A DNA stretch of 64,000 nt from Bradyrhizobium sp. MOS003 (GTDB lineage: Bacteria; Pseudomonadota; Alphaproteobacteria; Rhizobiales; Xanthobacteraceae). The stretch spans positions 24,230 to 88,229 of the forward strand of contig NZ_PYFW01000014.1 in NCBI RefSeq assembly GCF_003020125.1, in the 5' to 3' direction. The notes beneath the pieces were generated by a model. That model did not search any database, was not told where the DNA came from, and saw only the letters and a program-made list of their open reading frames with translations. The translations under genes were made by a program, and so were the position numbers. Within the stretch, counting starts at the first letter, position 1. The number at the start of each line of letters is the position of its first letter. Positions 57,296 through 64,000 of the stretch are shown piece by piece.

Positions 57296-58069
57296 ATGCG
57301 CCCTCTGGATCCCGTGACATCGAAGCAACGTGTGGCCTATGGCTTTGCGTTCTTCGTGGTGTTCGTTGCCCTCTGGTCATGGGCGACCTTCGGCGGCCAC
57401 GTGTCGAAAGTGTTCCTGGCCAATCCGCTGACCATGGTGCAGGAGGGCGTCGATCTGATCGCCAGGCAGGGTTTCCTGTACGACATCGGCATGACCATCT
57501 GGCGCGTCGTCGGCGGCTTTGCGCTCGCCGCCATCATCGCAGTGCCGATCGGCGTGCTGATGGGCGCCTACAAGCCCGTCGAAGCCTTCCTTGAACCGTT
57601 CGTCTCCTTCGCGCGCTATCTGCCCGCCTCCGCTTTCATCCCGCTGCTGATCCTGTGGGCCGGGATCGGCGAACTGCAGAAGCTGCTCGTCATCTTCATC
57701 GGCTCGGTGTTCCAGGTCATTTTGATGGTCGCGGTGACGGTCGGCACCACGCGGCGCGATCTGGTCGAGGCGGCCTATACGCTCGGCGCCAGCGATCGCG
57801 GCATCATCCGGCGTGTGCTGCTGCCCTCCTCCGCGCCCGAGATCGCGGAGATCCTGCGGCTGGTGCTGGGCTGGGCCTGGACCTACGTCATCGTCGCCGA
57901 GCTGATCGGCTCGTCCTCGGGCATCGGTCACATGATCACCGACAGCCAGGCGCTGCTCAACACCGGGCAGATTATTTTCGGCATCATCGTGATCGGGCTG
58001 ATCGGCCTGCTCTCGGACTTCATGTTCAAGGCGTTCAACGCCTGGCTGTTTCCGTGGAGGCTCGCATGA
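57296..58069 (+). CDS. ABC transporter permease, NitT/TauT type, hut-linked
   Basis: The 257-residue permease has about six membrane segments. The EAA-like loop is DLVEAAYTLGASDRGIIRRVLLPSSAPEIAEILRLVLGWAWTYVIVAELIG. The region FARYLPASAFIPLLILWAGIGELQKLLVI is also standard for the SsuC/TauC class. An in-frame TTG lies one codon before the ATG. Its stop overlaps the ATPase start by four bases. Confidence 0.85.
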   Translation: MRPLDPVTSKQRVAYGFAFFVVFVALWSWATFGGHVSKVFLANPLTMVQEGVDLIARQGFLYDIGMTIWRVVGGFALAAIIAVPIGVLMGAYKPVEAFLEPFVSFARYLPASAFIPLLILWAGIGELQKLLVIFIGSVFQVILMVAVTVGTTRRDLVEAAYTLGASDRGIIRRVLLPSSAPEIAEILRLVLGWAWTYVIVAELIGSSSGIGHMITDSQALLNTGQIIFGIIVIGLIGLLSDFMFKAFNAWLFPWRLA

Positions 58070-58851
58070 CGATCCTCAAGATCGAGCAGGTCTCGCGCAC
58101 CTTCCCCGCGCGCCATGGCAACGCACCGACCAAGGCGCTGGAGCCGACCGATCTCGTCATTGGCAACAACGATTTCGTTACCATTCTCGGACCCTCCGGC
58201 TGCGGAAAGTCCACGCTGCTGCGCATCGTTGCCGGCCTCGACCGCCCGACCGGCGGACGCGTCACGCTCGACGGCCGCGAGGTGACGGGTCCGGGCGCCG
58301 ATCGCGGTATGGTGTTCCAGTCCTACACGCTGTTTCCCTGGCTCACCGTGCGCGAGAACATCGCGTTCGGCCTGCGCGAGCGCGGCGTCTCCGAGGCGGA
58401 GCGCCACAAGATCGCCGACGCCTTCATCCGTCAGGTCGGATTGTCCGGCTTCGAGAACCATTGGCCCAAGCAGCTCTCCGGCGGCATGCAGCAGCGCACC
58501 GCGATCGCGCGCGCGCTCGCCAACGACCCCAAGATCCTGCTGCTCGACGAGCCCTTCGGTGCGCTCGACAACCAGACCCGCGCCTTGATGCAGGAGATGC
58601 TGCTCGGGATCTGGGAGCGCGACCAGAAGACCGTGCTGTTCGTGACCCACGACATCGAGGAAGCGATCTTCCTCGGCAGCCGCGTCATCGTGATGAGCGC
58701 GCGGCCCGGCCGCATCAAGGCCGAGATCACGGTGGACCTGCCGCATCCGCGCTCCTACAAGATCAAGACCACGCCGGAATTCGTCCAGCTCAAGGAGCGG
58801 CTGGTCGAGGAAATCCGTACTGAGGCCTTGAAGGTTACCGAGCATGCCTGA
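58066..58851 (+). CDS. ABC transporter ATP-binding protein, hut-linked
   Basis: The 261-residue protein has Walker A GPSGCGKST, Q-loop MVFQSYTLFPWLTVREN, a canonical signature LSGGMQQRTAIARAL, Walker B ILLLDEPFGALD and switch FVTHDIEEAIFLG. It is of the SsuB/TauB type. It overlaps the permease by four bases and the following M20 hydrolase by eight, so transporter and hydrolase are one translation unit. Confidence 0.88.
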   Translation: MTILKIEQVSRTFPARHGNAPTKALEPTDLVIGNNDFVTILGPSGCGKSTLLRIVAGLDRPTGGRVTLDGREVTGPGADRGMVFQSYTLFPWLTVRENIAFGLRERGVSEAERHKIADAFIRQVGLSGFENHWPKQLSGGMQQRTAIARALANDPKILLLDEPFGALDNQTRALMQEMLLGIWERDQKTVLFVTHDIEEAIFLGSRVIVMSARPGRIKAEITVDLPHPRSYKIKTTPEFVQLKERLVEEIRTEALKVTEHA

Positions 58852-60076
58852 CAATCGTCCCTCCGCCGACGGCGCGCGCGTTCTCGCCGACCTCAATGCG
58901 CTCCGCGCCATCGGCGCCTACAAGACCGGCGTGCACAAGCCGACCTTCTCCGAGCCGCACAAGCAATCGCTGGACTGGCTGGCACGGAAGCTGCCCGCAG
59001 CCGGTCTCTTCGCCGCAATCGACGGCATCGGCAACGTCTTCGGCACCAGCGCGAAGTCCGGGCCGAAGCTTCTTGCCGGCTCGCATCTGGAGAGCCAGAA
59101 TTATGCAGGCTGGCTCGATGGCCCGCTTGGCGTCATTTATGCACTCGAAGCTGCGCGCGTGCTCAATGCCGATCCCTCCGTGAAGGGCGCCGTCGAAGTC
59201 GCCGTCTGGTGCGATGAGGAAGGCCATTTCGGCAGCTTCCTGGGCTCGCGTTCCTATGTCGGCCAGGTGACCGAAGCCGAGATCGACGCCGCGCGCGACC
59301 GCACCAGCGGGCGCACCATGCGCGATGCGCTCGCCGACATGGGGCTCGCGGGCCGTCCACGCGTCGGCGTCGAGCCGGGCCGCCACGTCGGATACCTGGA
59401 GGCGCATATCGAACAGGGCGACACGCTCGAAAGCGGCAAGCTCGCGATCGGCGTCGTGACGTCCATCGTCGGTATCTGGCAATACCAGATCAGCTTTGCC
59501 GGCGAGCAGAACCACGCCGGCACCACGCGCATGGCCGTGCGCAGGGATGCTGGGCTGGCGCTGGCCAAATTCTGCGTCGCGATCGACGAGCGTTTTCCGG
59601 CCGCCTGCGGCCCACGCACGGTCTGGACCACCGGCCGCATCACGCTCGATCCGGGCGCGCCGAGCATCATTCCGGGCGGTGCCGAAATGCTGTTCCAGAT
59701 CCGCGACGACGATCCGGCCGTCATCGCGCGACTGGAGCAATTGCTGCGCACGATGGCGGACGAGGTCAGTGCGAACGGTCCGTGCACCGTCACCGTCGAG
59801 AAGCTGCGCACCGGCGCACCCGCCATGATGAACCCGGGCTTTCAGGATGCGATCGAAGCCGCGAGCAAGGCGCTGGCCGGCGGACGCTCCATCCGCATGC
59901 CCAGCGGCGCCGGCCACGACGCGCAGATGCTGGCGACCGTCATGCCCGCCGCCATGCTGTTCGTGCCGTCGATCGGCGGCATCAGCCATCACTGGACCGA
60001 GAACACCGCCGACGCCGATATCGTCACCGGCGCGGAGGTGTATGTCGAGGCCTGCCGCCGCATTCTCGCGGGTTAA
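58844..60076 (+). CDS. M20-family zinc amidohydrolase (N-carbamoyl/allantoate type)
   Basis: The 410-residue protein is related to allantoate amidohydrolase and N-carbamoyl-L-amino-acid hydrolase. Metal-binding elements are LLAGSHLESQNYAGWLDGPLGV, AVWCDEEGHFGSFLGSR and VGYLEAHIEQGDTLES, and later PSGAGHDAQMLA. The dimerisation domain contains FAGEQNHAGTTRMAVRRDA. The first motif has H-L-E-S where the family usually has H-x-D-S/T. Being coupled to the transporter in the hut locus, it may split an imported N-acyl or N-carbamoyl compound, or N-formylglutamate. Its TAA stop lies within a TTAA shared with the convergent bamA stop. Confidence 0.8.
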   Translation: MPDNRPSADGARVLADLNALRAIGAYKTGVHKPTFSEPHKQSLDWLARKLPAAGLFAAIDGIGNVFGTSAKSGPKLLAGSHLESQNYAGWLDGPLGVIYALEAARVLNADPSVKGAVEVAVWCDEEGHFGSFLGSRSYVGQVTEAEIDAARDRTSGRTMRDALADMGLAGRPRVGVEPGRHVGYLEAHIEQGDTLESGKLAIGVVTSIVGIWQYQISFAGEQNHAGTTRMAVRRDAGLALAKFCVAIDERFPAACGPRTVWTTGRITLDPGAPSIIPGGAEMLFQIRDDDPAVIARLEQLLRTMADEVSANGPCTVTVEKLRTGAPAMMNPGFQDAIEAASKALAGGRSIRMPSGAGHDAQMLATVMPAAMLFVPSIGGISHHWTENTADADIVTGAEVYVEACRRILAG

Positions 60077-62586
60077 AACGACGTCCCTCCTCCGAATCTG
60101 AACTCCTGCACGACGTCGTATTTGCCCTTCGTGATCGGCACGGCGTAATCGAAGCGCAGCGGCCCGAACGGCGAGGCCCAGATCAGGCCGACGCCGAACG
60201 ACGATCGCACCGTGTTGCCGTCGTCATATTGCAGTCCGCAGGTCGGGCACGCCTTGGTGTTGACCTCACCCGTGGCCGACCAGGAGGTCGGTCCCTGATA
60301 GCCCCACAGCGAGCCGGCATCGGCGTAGACTGCGCCCTTCAGGCCAACTTCCTTCGGCAGGAACCAGAACGGCATCTGCAACTCTGCTGACGCGCCCCAA
60401 TATTTCGTGCCACCGAGCGCATCGCCGCTGGCGCCAAGGCTCCAGTAGGTGATGTCGCGCGGACCGATGCCGTTGGAGGCGAAGCCGCGCACCAGGCTCG
60501 GACCCATCTGGAAGTGATCCAGCATGCGCAAATCCTGGTTGCCGAGCTTGCTGAGGAGGCCGCCCTGGAGATGGATCACGCTGACGATGTCGGAGACGAG
60601 CGGCGTGTAGTATTTGGTGTCCAGCGCGGTCTTCAGATAGGAGACGTCGCCGCCGACCCCTGCGAAGTCCTGCCGGAAGTCGACCAGCAATCCGCCCGTC
60701 GGGTTCTTGGTGTTGTCGAGCGTGTTGTAGCTCAAGGTATAGCCGAGGGCCGAGGTCCAGGTCGCGCCGTTCGCCAGCTCCTTGCGGACCGGCAGGCTCG
60801 ATTCGCCGTCGCCGTAGCAGCCATAGCCATAGACTCCCGAGCTCGTGGAATTGGTCGGGTCGACGCCACCCAGGACGTTCTGGATGTAGGACGGTGTCGG
60901 GTTGAAGGCCAGCGAGCTGTTGGACGCGTTGTTGTTGCAATTGTTGTAGGCGCTGGCGAGCGTGATGCTCTGCTGATAGAGCGAATAGCGGAGCTGAAGC
61001 GAGAGGTCCTCGCGCAATGCAAGGCCAATACGCGGAGAGAAGCCGAGCGTGGTCACGCCGTAGCTCGTATAGCTGTTCGATTTCTGTTGCTTCCAATAGG
61101 TGTCGAACCCGAGCGCCATCCGGTAGTCGAGCAGATAGGGCTCGACGAACGACAGCGATATTCCCCGTGAATACTGGCCGTAGCTGACGGACGCCTTGGC
61201 ATAGAGCCCCTTGCCGAGCAGGTTGCGCTCGGAGACCGAGACTTCGGCCAGTGCACCGTCGCTGGTGGAATAGCCGCCGGAGATCGAGAAGTCGCCGGTC
61301 GATTTCTCTTCCATCTCGACGATCAGGACCACGCGATCGCTGGAGGAGCCCGGCTCGGTGACGATCTTGACACTCTTGAAGTAGTCGAGGTTCTTCAGCC
61401 GACGCTCGGCACGGTCGACCAGCGCGCGGTTGTAGGCATCGCCTTCCGAGAGGTCGAATTCGCGCCGGATCACGTAGTCGCGCGTCCGGGTGTTGCCGCG
61501 CAAATTGATCCGCTCGATATAGGTGCGCGGACCGTCGTCGATGCTGAACACCACTGAGACGGTGTGCGCCTCGAAATTCCGGTCGCCGCCGGGCCGGACC
61601 GCGGCAAAGGCATAGCCGCGGCGCGAGGCCTCGATCTGCATCTCCTCGACCGACTTCTCGACCAATTCGACGTTGTAGAGCGAGCCGGCACTGACGCGCG
61701 AATAGGCGCGGAGCGTGCCCGTGTCGAAATTGGCAATGTTGGAGCGGAAGTCGACGGAGCCGATGCGATATTGCGCGCCTTCCTCGATCTTGAAGGTGAC
61801 GAGGAAGCCCTTCTTCTCCGGATCGTACTCGGTGAGCGCAGCCACGACCTGGACGTCGGCGAAGCCGTTCTTGAGATAGAAGCGGCGGATCAGGTCTCGG
61901 TCGGCCTCGACGCGATCAGGATCGTAGATGTCGTTGCTGCCGAGGAAGCTGAGCAGATTGCTCTCGTGCGTCTTGATGACGTCGCGCAGGCGTGCGGCCG
62001 AGAAGGCGCTGTTGCCGATGAACTCGACCGACTTCACCGCGGTCTTGGCGCCCTCATCGACCGTGAAGACGAGATCGACACGGTTATTTGGCTGCTCGAT
62101 GATTTCAGGGGTGACCCGCACGTCGTAGCGGCCGGAGCGCCGGTAGATCTCGGCGATGCGCAGCGTGTCGGATTGCACCAGCGCGCGCGAGAAGGTCCCG
62201 CGTGGCTTGGACTGGATTTCCGCCGAAAGCTGCTCGTCCTTGATCTTCTTGTTACCCTCGAAGGCGATGCGGCCGATCACGGCATTTTCCACCACCGACA
62301 CCACGATGCGGCCGCCGGACTGATTGATCTTCACGTCCTGAAACAAGCCGGTCGCGATCAGCGCCTTGAGCGCGTCATCCACGGTGGATTGATCGAAGCG
62401 TCCGCCCGAACCTGGCCTGAAATAGGAGCGGACCGTCTCGGCCTCCACCCGGCGATTGCCTTCGACCACGATCGTCTCCGCGACTTGCGCGGCCGCCGGT
62501 TGCGGCAACAGAGCAAACGGAAGCGAACATGCAATCGATACAGCACTCATCGCCACGACGATCAGCCAGGCCCGCAAAAACGACAT
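60073..62586 (-). CDS. bamA: Outer-membrane assembly factor BamA (stand-alone copy)
   Basis: The 837-residue protein has a signal peptide (MSAVSIACSLPFALLPQPAAAQ) and five POTRA repeats beginning AETIVVEGNRRVEAETVRSYF. The 16-strand barrel includes VRGFASNGIGPRD (the VRGF/Y lid motif) and ends FRFGGGTSF with terminal Phe. It is complete. The usual alphaproteobacterial context (rseP, lpxD, fabZ, lpxA) is missing, so this is probably a paralogue. The POTRA-barrel sequence still looks like true BamA rather than TamA or a two-partner secretion pore. Convergent with the M20 gene, sharing TTAA. Confidence 0.9.
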   Translation of the reverse strand: MSFLRAWLIVVAMSAVSIACSLPFALLPQPAAAQVAETIVVEGNRRVEAETVRSYFRPGSGGRFDQSTVDDALKALIATGLFQDVKINQSGGRIVVSVVENAVIGRIAFEGNKKIKDEQLSAEIQSKPRGTFSRALVQSDTLRIAEIYRRSGRYDVRVTPEIIEQPNNRVDLVFTVDEGAKTAVKSVEFIGNSAFSAARLRDVIKTHESNLLSFLGSNDIYDPDRVEADRDLIRRFYLKNGFADVQVVAALTEYDPEKKGFLVTFKIEEGAQYRIGSVDFRSNIANFDTGTLRAYSRVSAGSLYNVELVEKSVEEMQIEASRRGYAFAAVRPGGDRNFEAHTVSVVFSIDDGPRTYIERINLRGNTRTRDYVIRREFDLSEGDAYNRALVDRAERRLKNLDYFKSVKIVTEPGSSSDRVVLIVEMEEKSTGDFSISGGYSTSDGALAEVSVSERNLLGKGLYAKASVSYGQYSRGISLSFVEPYLLDYRMALGFDTYWKQQKSNSYTSYGVTTLGFSPRIGLALREDLSLQLRYSLYQQSITLASAYNNCNNNASNSSLAFNPTPSYIQNVLGGVDPTNSTSSGVYGYGCYGDGESSLPVRKELANGATWTSALGYTLSYNTLDNTKNPTGGLLVDFRQDFAGVGGDVSYLKTALDTKYYTPLVSDIVSVIHLQGGLLSKLGNQDLRMLDHFQMGPSLVRGFASNGIGPRDITYWSLGASGDALGGTKYWGASAELQMPFWFLPKEVGLKGAVYADAGSLWGYQGPTSWSATGEVNTKACPTCGLQYDDGNTVRSSFGVGLIWASPFGPLRFDYAVPITKGKYDVVQEFRFGGGTSF

Positions 62587-62895
62587 TCCACACCTCAACA
62601 GCACTTCGCATGCTCTGAAGACGGGAACGCTGTGGCCGCGGTGTGGCTTTGGGATTGCCGCATGTTTCTGCGCGTTGAATTTCGTGCGGTCGGTCGATCG
62701 CGCGCGCCGCATATGCGCACGGGCAGCGGCGGTCTCCGGGCCCTGCGCGGCGGCGAGTGATCGACTTTGCAGCCTTCGCGCCATGGCGCGCCTGCGCGGA
62801 TGTTCGACAACATTCCGTAACGCGTGAATCCTTTACAAGGTCCGGGACCGGTGCGAGAGGCGGCGCCATCAGGAACTCGCATGGGATATTTGCCG

Positions 62896-63264
62896 ATGAG
62901 CGCGCGCGTCATGACCAGAGCGGCGCTGGCCGCCCTCCTTCTCTCGACTCTGACCGCGCATGCCGCGACCACCGGCAAGCGCGACCGACAGCCAGCGATA
63001 CAAAGCGCCGTCTATGAATACGGCCCGCGCGGCCCCAACCGGTCTTATCGGTCCGGTCCGCATACGCGCATCTATGTCAGCAAGCGGTCGTGGCTGGACG
63101 GCGGCACCGAGGTCCTTCCGGGCGAGCGCAAGTTCACCGACTATGCCTTCCCGCCCGGCTCTTCGTTCGCACGCAGCAACAACAACCGGCCGCTCGACCG
63201 GCAGCCACTGAGCCCGGATTCGGACCTCGGCGGATTCGCGCAGAGGATACCGATTTCGTGGTGA
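62896..63264 (+). CDS. Small secreted protein of unknown function
   Basis: About 122 residues. A signal peptide (MTRAALAALLLSTLTAHA after a short basic start) leads into a basic, Arg/Ser/Pro/Gly-rich mature chain with YEYGPRGPNRSYRSGPHTRIYVSKRSWLDGGTEVLPGERKFTDYAFPPGSSF. There are no cysteines. Three in-frame ATGs (62881, 62896, 62911) all precede the leader, and no strong ribosome-binding site separates them. I know it only as a hypothetical. It diverges from bamA. Confidence 0.55.
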   Translation: MSARVMTRAALAALLLSTLTAHAATTGKRDRQPAIQSAVYEYGPRGPNRSYRSGPHTRIYVSKRSWLDGGTEVLPGERKFTDYAFPPGSSFARSNNNRPLDRQPLSPDSDLGGFAQRIPISW

Positions 63265-63271
63265 GCGGATC

Positions 63272-63319
63272 GTGTCCCGGACGCACCGCAAGAGCGCTGC
63301 GCTGCGTCCGGGGCACGAG
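63272..63319. repeat. Intergenic palindromic repeat (family D, short copy)
   Basis: GTGTCCCGGACGCACCGCAA is followed by GAGCGCTGCGCTGCGTCCGG and GGCAC; the CCCGGACGCA and TGCGTCCGGG arms pair. It is related to the longer element at 14391-14521. Confidence 0.7.
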
Positions 63320-63388
63320 AGCGGAGTGTAGCGCGCTCGTTCAAAGGCATCGTTGCGATGCTCCACTGCATATTCCGGCGGCCGTGCG

Positions 63389-63479
63389 GTAGGGTGGGCA
63401 AAGGCGCATAGCGCCGTGCCCACGATCTCCATCCATAAGCAACAAAGGCGTGGGCACGCTGCGCTTTGCCGACCCTACG
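63389..63479. repeat. Intergenic palindromic repeat (family F)
   Basis: GTAGGGTGGGCAAAGGCGCA and TAGCGCCGTGCCCAC form one arm, and GTGGGCACGCTGCGCTTTGC and CGACCCTACG form the other. It is an imperfect palindrome I recognise as common between Bradyrhizobium genes. Confidence 0.7.
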
Positions 63480-64000
63480 GGATCGAGTCTGTGTACCCGG
63501 CTCAGTTGCAGACACGCCTTCTCGTTCCCGCGGCGCGTTTCGCCCGAGCTTTGCCTGGTCTCGCCACCCTCTGATCCAAGAGGGCGCAGGGAAGGCCGGG
63601 TGCCGGCTGGCACCCGCGGTCCGCTGCGCGAAATGCACACGCAGAAAGAACCGCACAACAGCATACAGGTGTCGCCGATCACTCGGCCTTCCCTGCGCGA
63701 TGGCTGGACGGCTTATGCCGTGATCTCCCGGGAGCCGACCATTCCTTCTGGCCTCCCTCACCGTTCGAATTGAGATGCCGTCTGCCCGGTTGGGCTCGCG
63801 CACATCTTAGAACGGCTTGACCGTGGCAACGACGGTCAGGACCACACGGTTTTGCCGTACGCACGGCCCGCCATGTCGCCGCAGTTTTTCCAGCCCTGTC
63901 GACGGAGCCGGAAACTTACGAGCGAGACGAAGCCTGACAGCGCCGTCGTCCGCACGAAGCCTCGGGCTCACAGGGACTACCCGCCCTGCCCGCACCTCTC
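63480..64000. repeat. Long non-coding dispersed repeat, cut by the window edge
   Basis: The segment contains GCGCAGGGAAGGCCGGGTGC and CGGCTGGCACCCGCGG, then AGGTGTCGCCGATCACTCGG and CCTTCCCTGCGCGATGG. Further on are CTCCCGGGAGCCGA, CCTTCTGGCCTCCCTCACC, GACCACACGGTTTTGCCGTA and CTCGGGCTCACAGGGACTAC. I recognise this order as a multi-copy sequence of several hundred bp in Bradyrhizobium and relatives, often mis-annotated as short ORFs. The GGGAAGGCC and GGCCTTCCC blocks pair over about 90 bases. No credible protein is encoded on either strand. Confidence 0.55.

Noticed and set aside
63353..63723. Short proteins at the right end (about 70-110 codons)
   Set aside because: They fall inside sequence recognised as dispersed intergenic repeat and have no consistent protein features.
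1..64000. CRISPR arrays, tRNA or rRNA genes, insertion-sequence transposases, prophage genes
   Set aside because: I looked for regularly spaced repeats, tRNA-like cloverleaf ends and transposase motifs and saw none; the only repeats are intergenic palindromes and the two small direct-repeat sites listed.

Overview
The window looks like a chromosomal segment of Bradyrhizobium, probably the B. japonicum/diazoefficiens group. I base this on the high G+C content, the order xoxF - cytochrome - S-(hydroxymethyl)glutathione dehydrogenase - gfa, and the intergenic palindromic repeats that I recognise from that genus. The assignment rests on recognition, not on a search.

Positions 1-25700 form a lanthanide/PQQ alcohol-oxidation region. 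On the left is the end of an ABC-2 export system. It is followed by accessory genes known only from quinoprotein neighbourhoods: a CXXXCW rhodanese-like protein, a MoxJ-like binding protein, a SoxH-like metallohydrolase and a fused SoxYZ-like carrier. Next come a NitT/TauT-type ABC importer and small secreted proteins. A minus-strand group holds an outer-membrane barrel, a 26-residue orphan pqqA and a four-EF-hand lanmodulin (lanM). Diverging from lanM is a PQQ alcohol dehydrogenase with a cytochrome c and a XoxJ-like protein. An AraC-type regulator then diverges from xoxF-xoxG-flhA-gfa, which carry methanol through formaldehyde to S-formylglutathione. A two-subunit molybdenum hydroxylase follows.

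Positions 25700-31550 hold a third PQQ dehydrogenase on the minus strand, lacking the usual vicinal cysteine pair and followed by a Tat-exported Rieske protein. Then come a truncated haemoglobin, a 3-hydroxyacyl-CoA dehydrogenase and a lone PstS.

Positions 31550-38270 are a patchwork: an eroded arsenic-resistance operon (arsR tail, ArsI/CadI head, intact arsC, aquaglyceroporin head), convergent tupB and tupA, an acidic low-complexity protein, a TonB-receptor plug fragment and an enterochelin-esterase-like hydrolase.

Positions 38270-49540 hold a GGDEF-EAL protein and a minus-strand block. That block is a branched-chain-type ABC transporter (livF, G, M, H and binding protein) plus a three-subunit CO-dehydrogenase-like molybdenum hydroxylase, diverging from a TetR regulator across a perfect dyad.

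Positions 49536-60076 are the histidine-utilisation locus: hutI-hutH-hutU diverge from hutF-hutC across a 20-bp palindrome. A NitT/TauT-type ABC transporter and an M20 amidohydrolase follow, and no hutG is present. The right end has a stand-alone bamA, a small secreted protein and a long intergenic repeat that runs off the edge.
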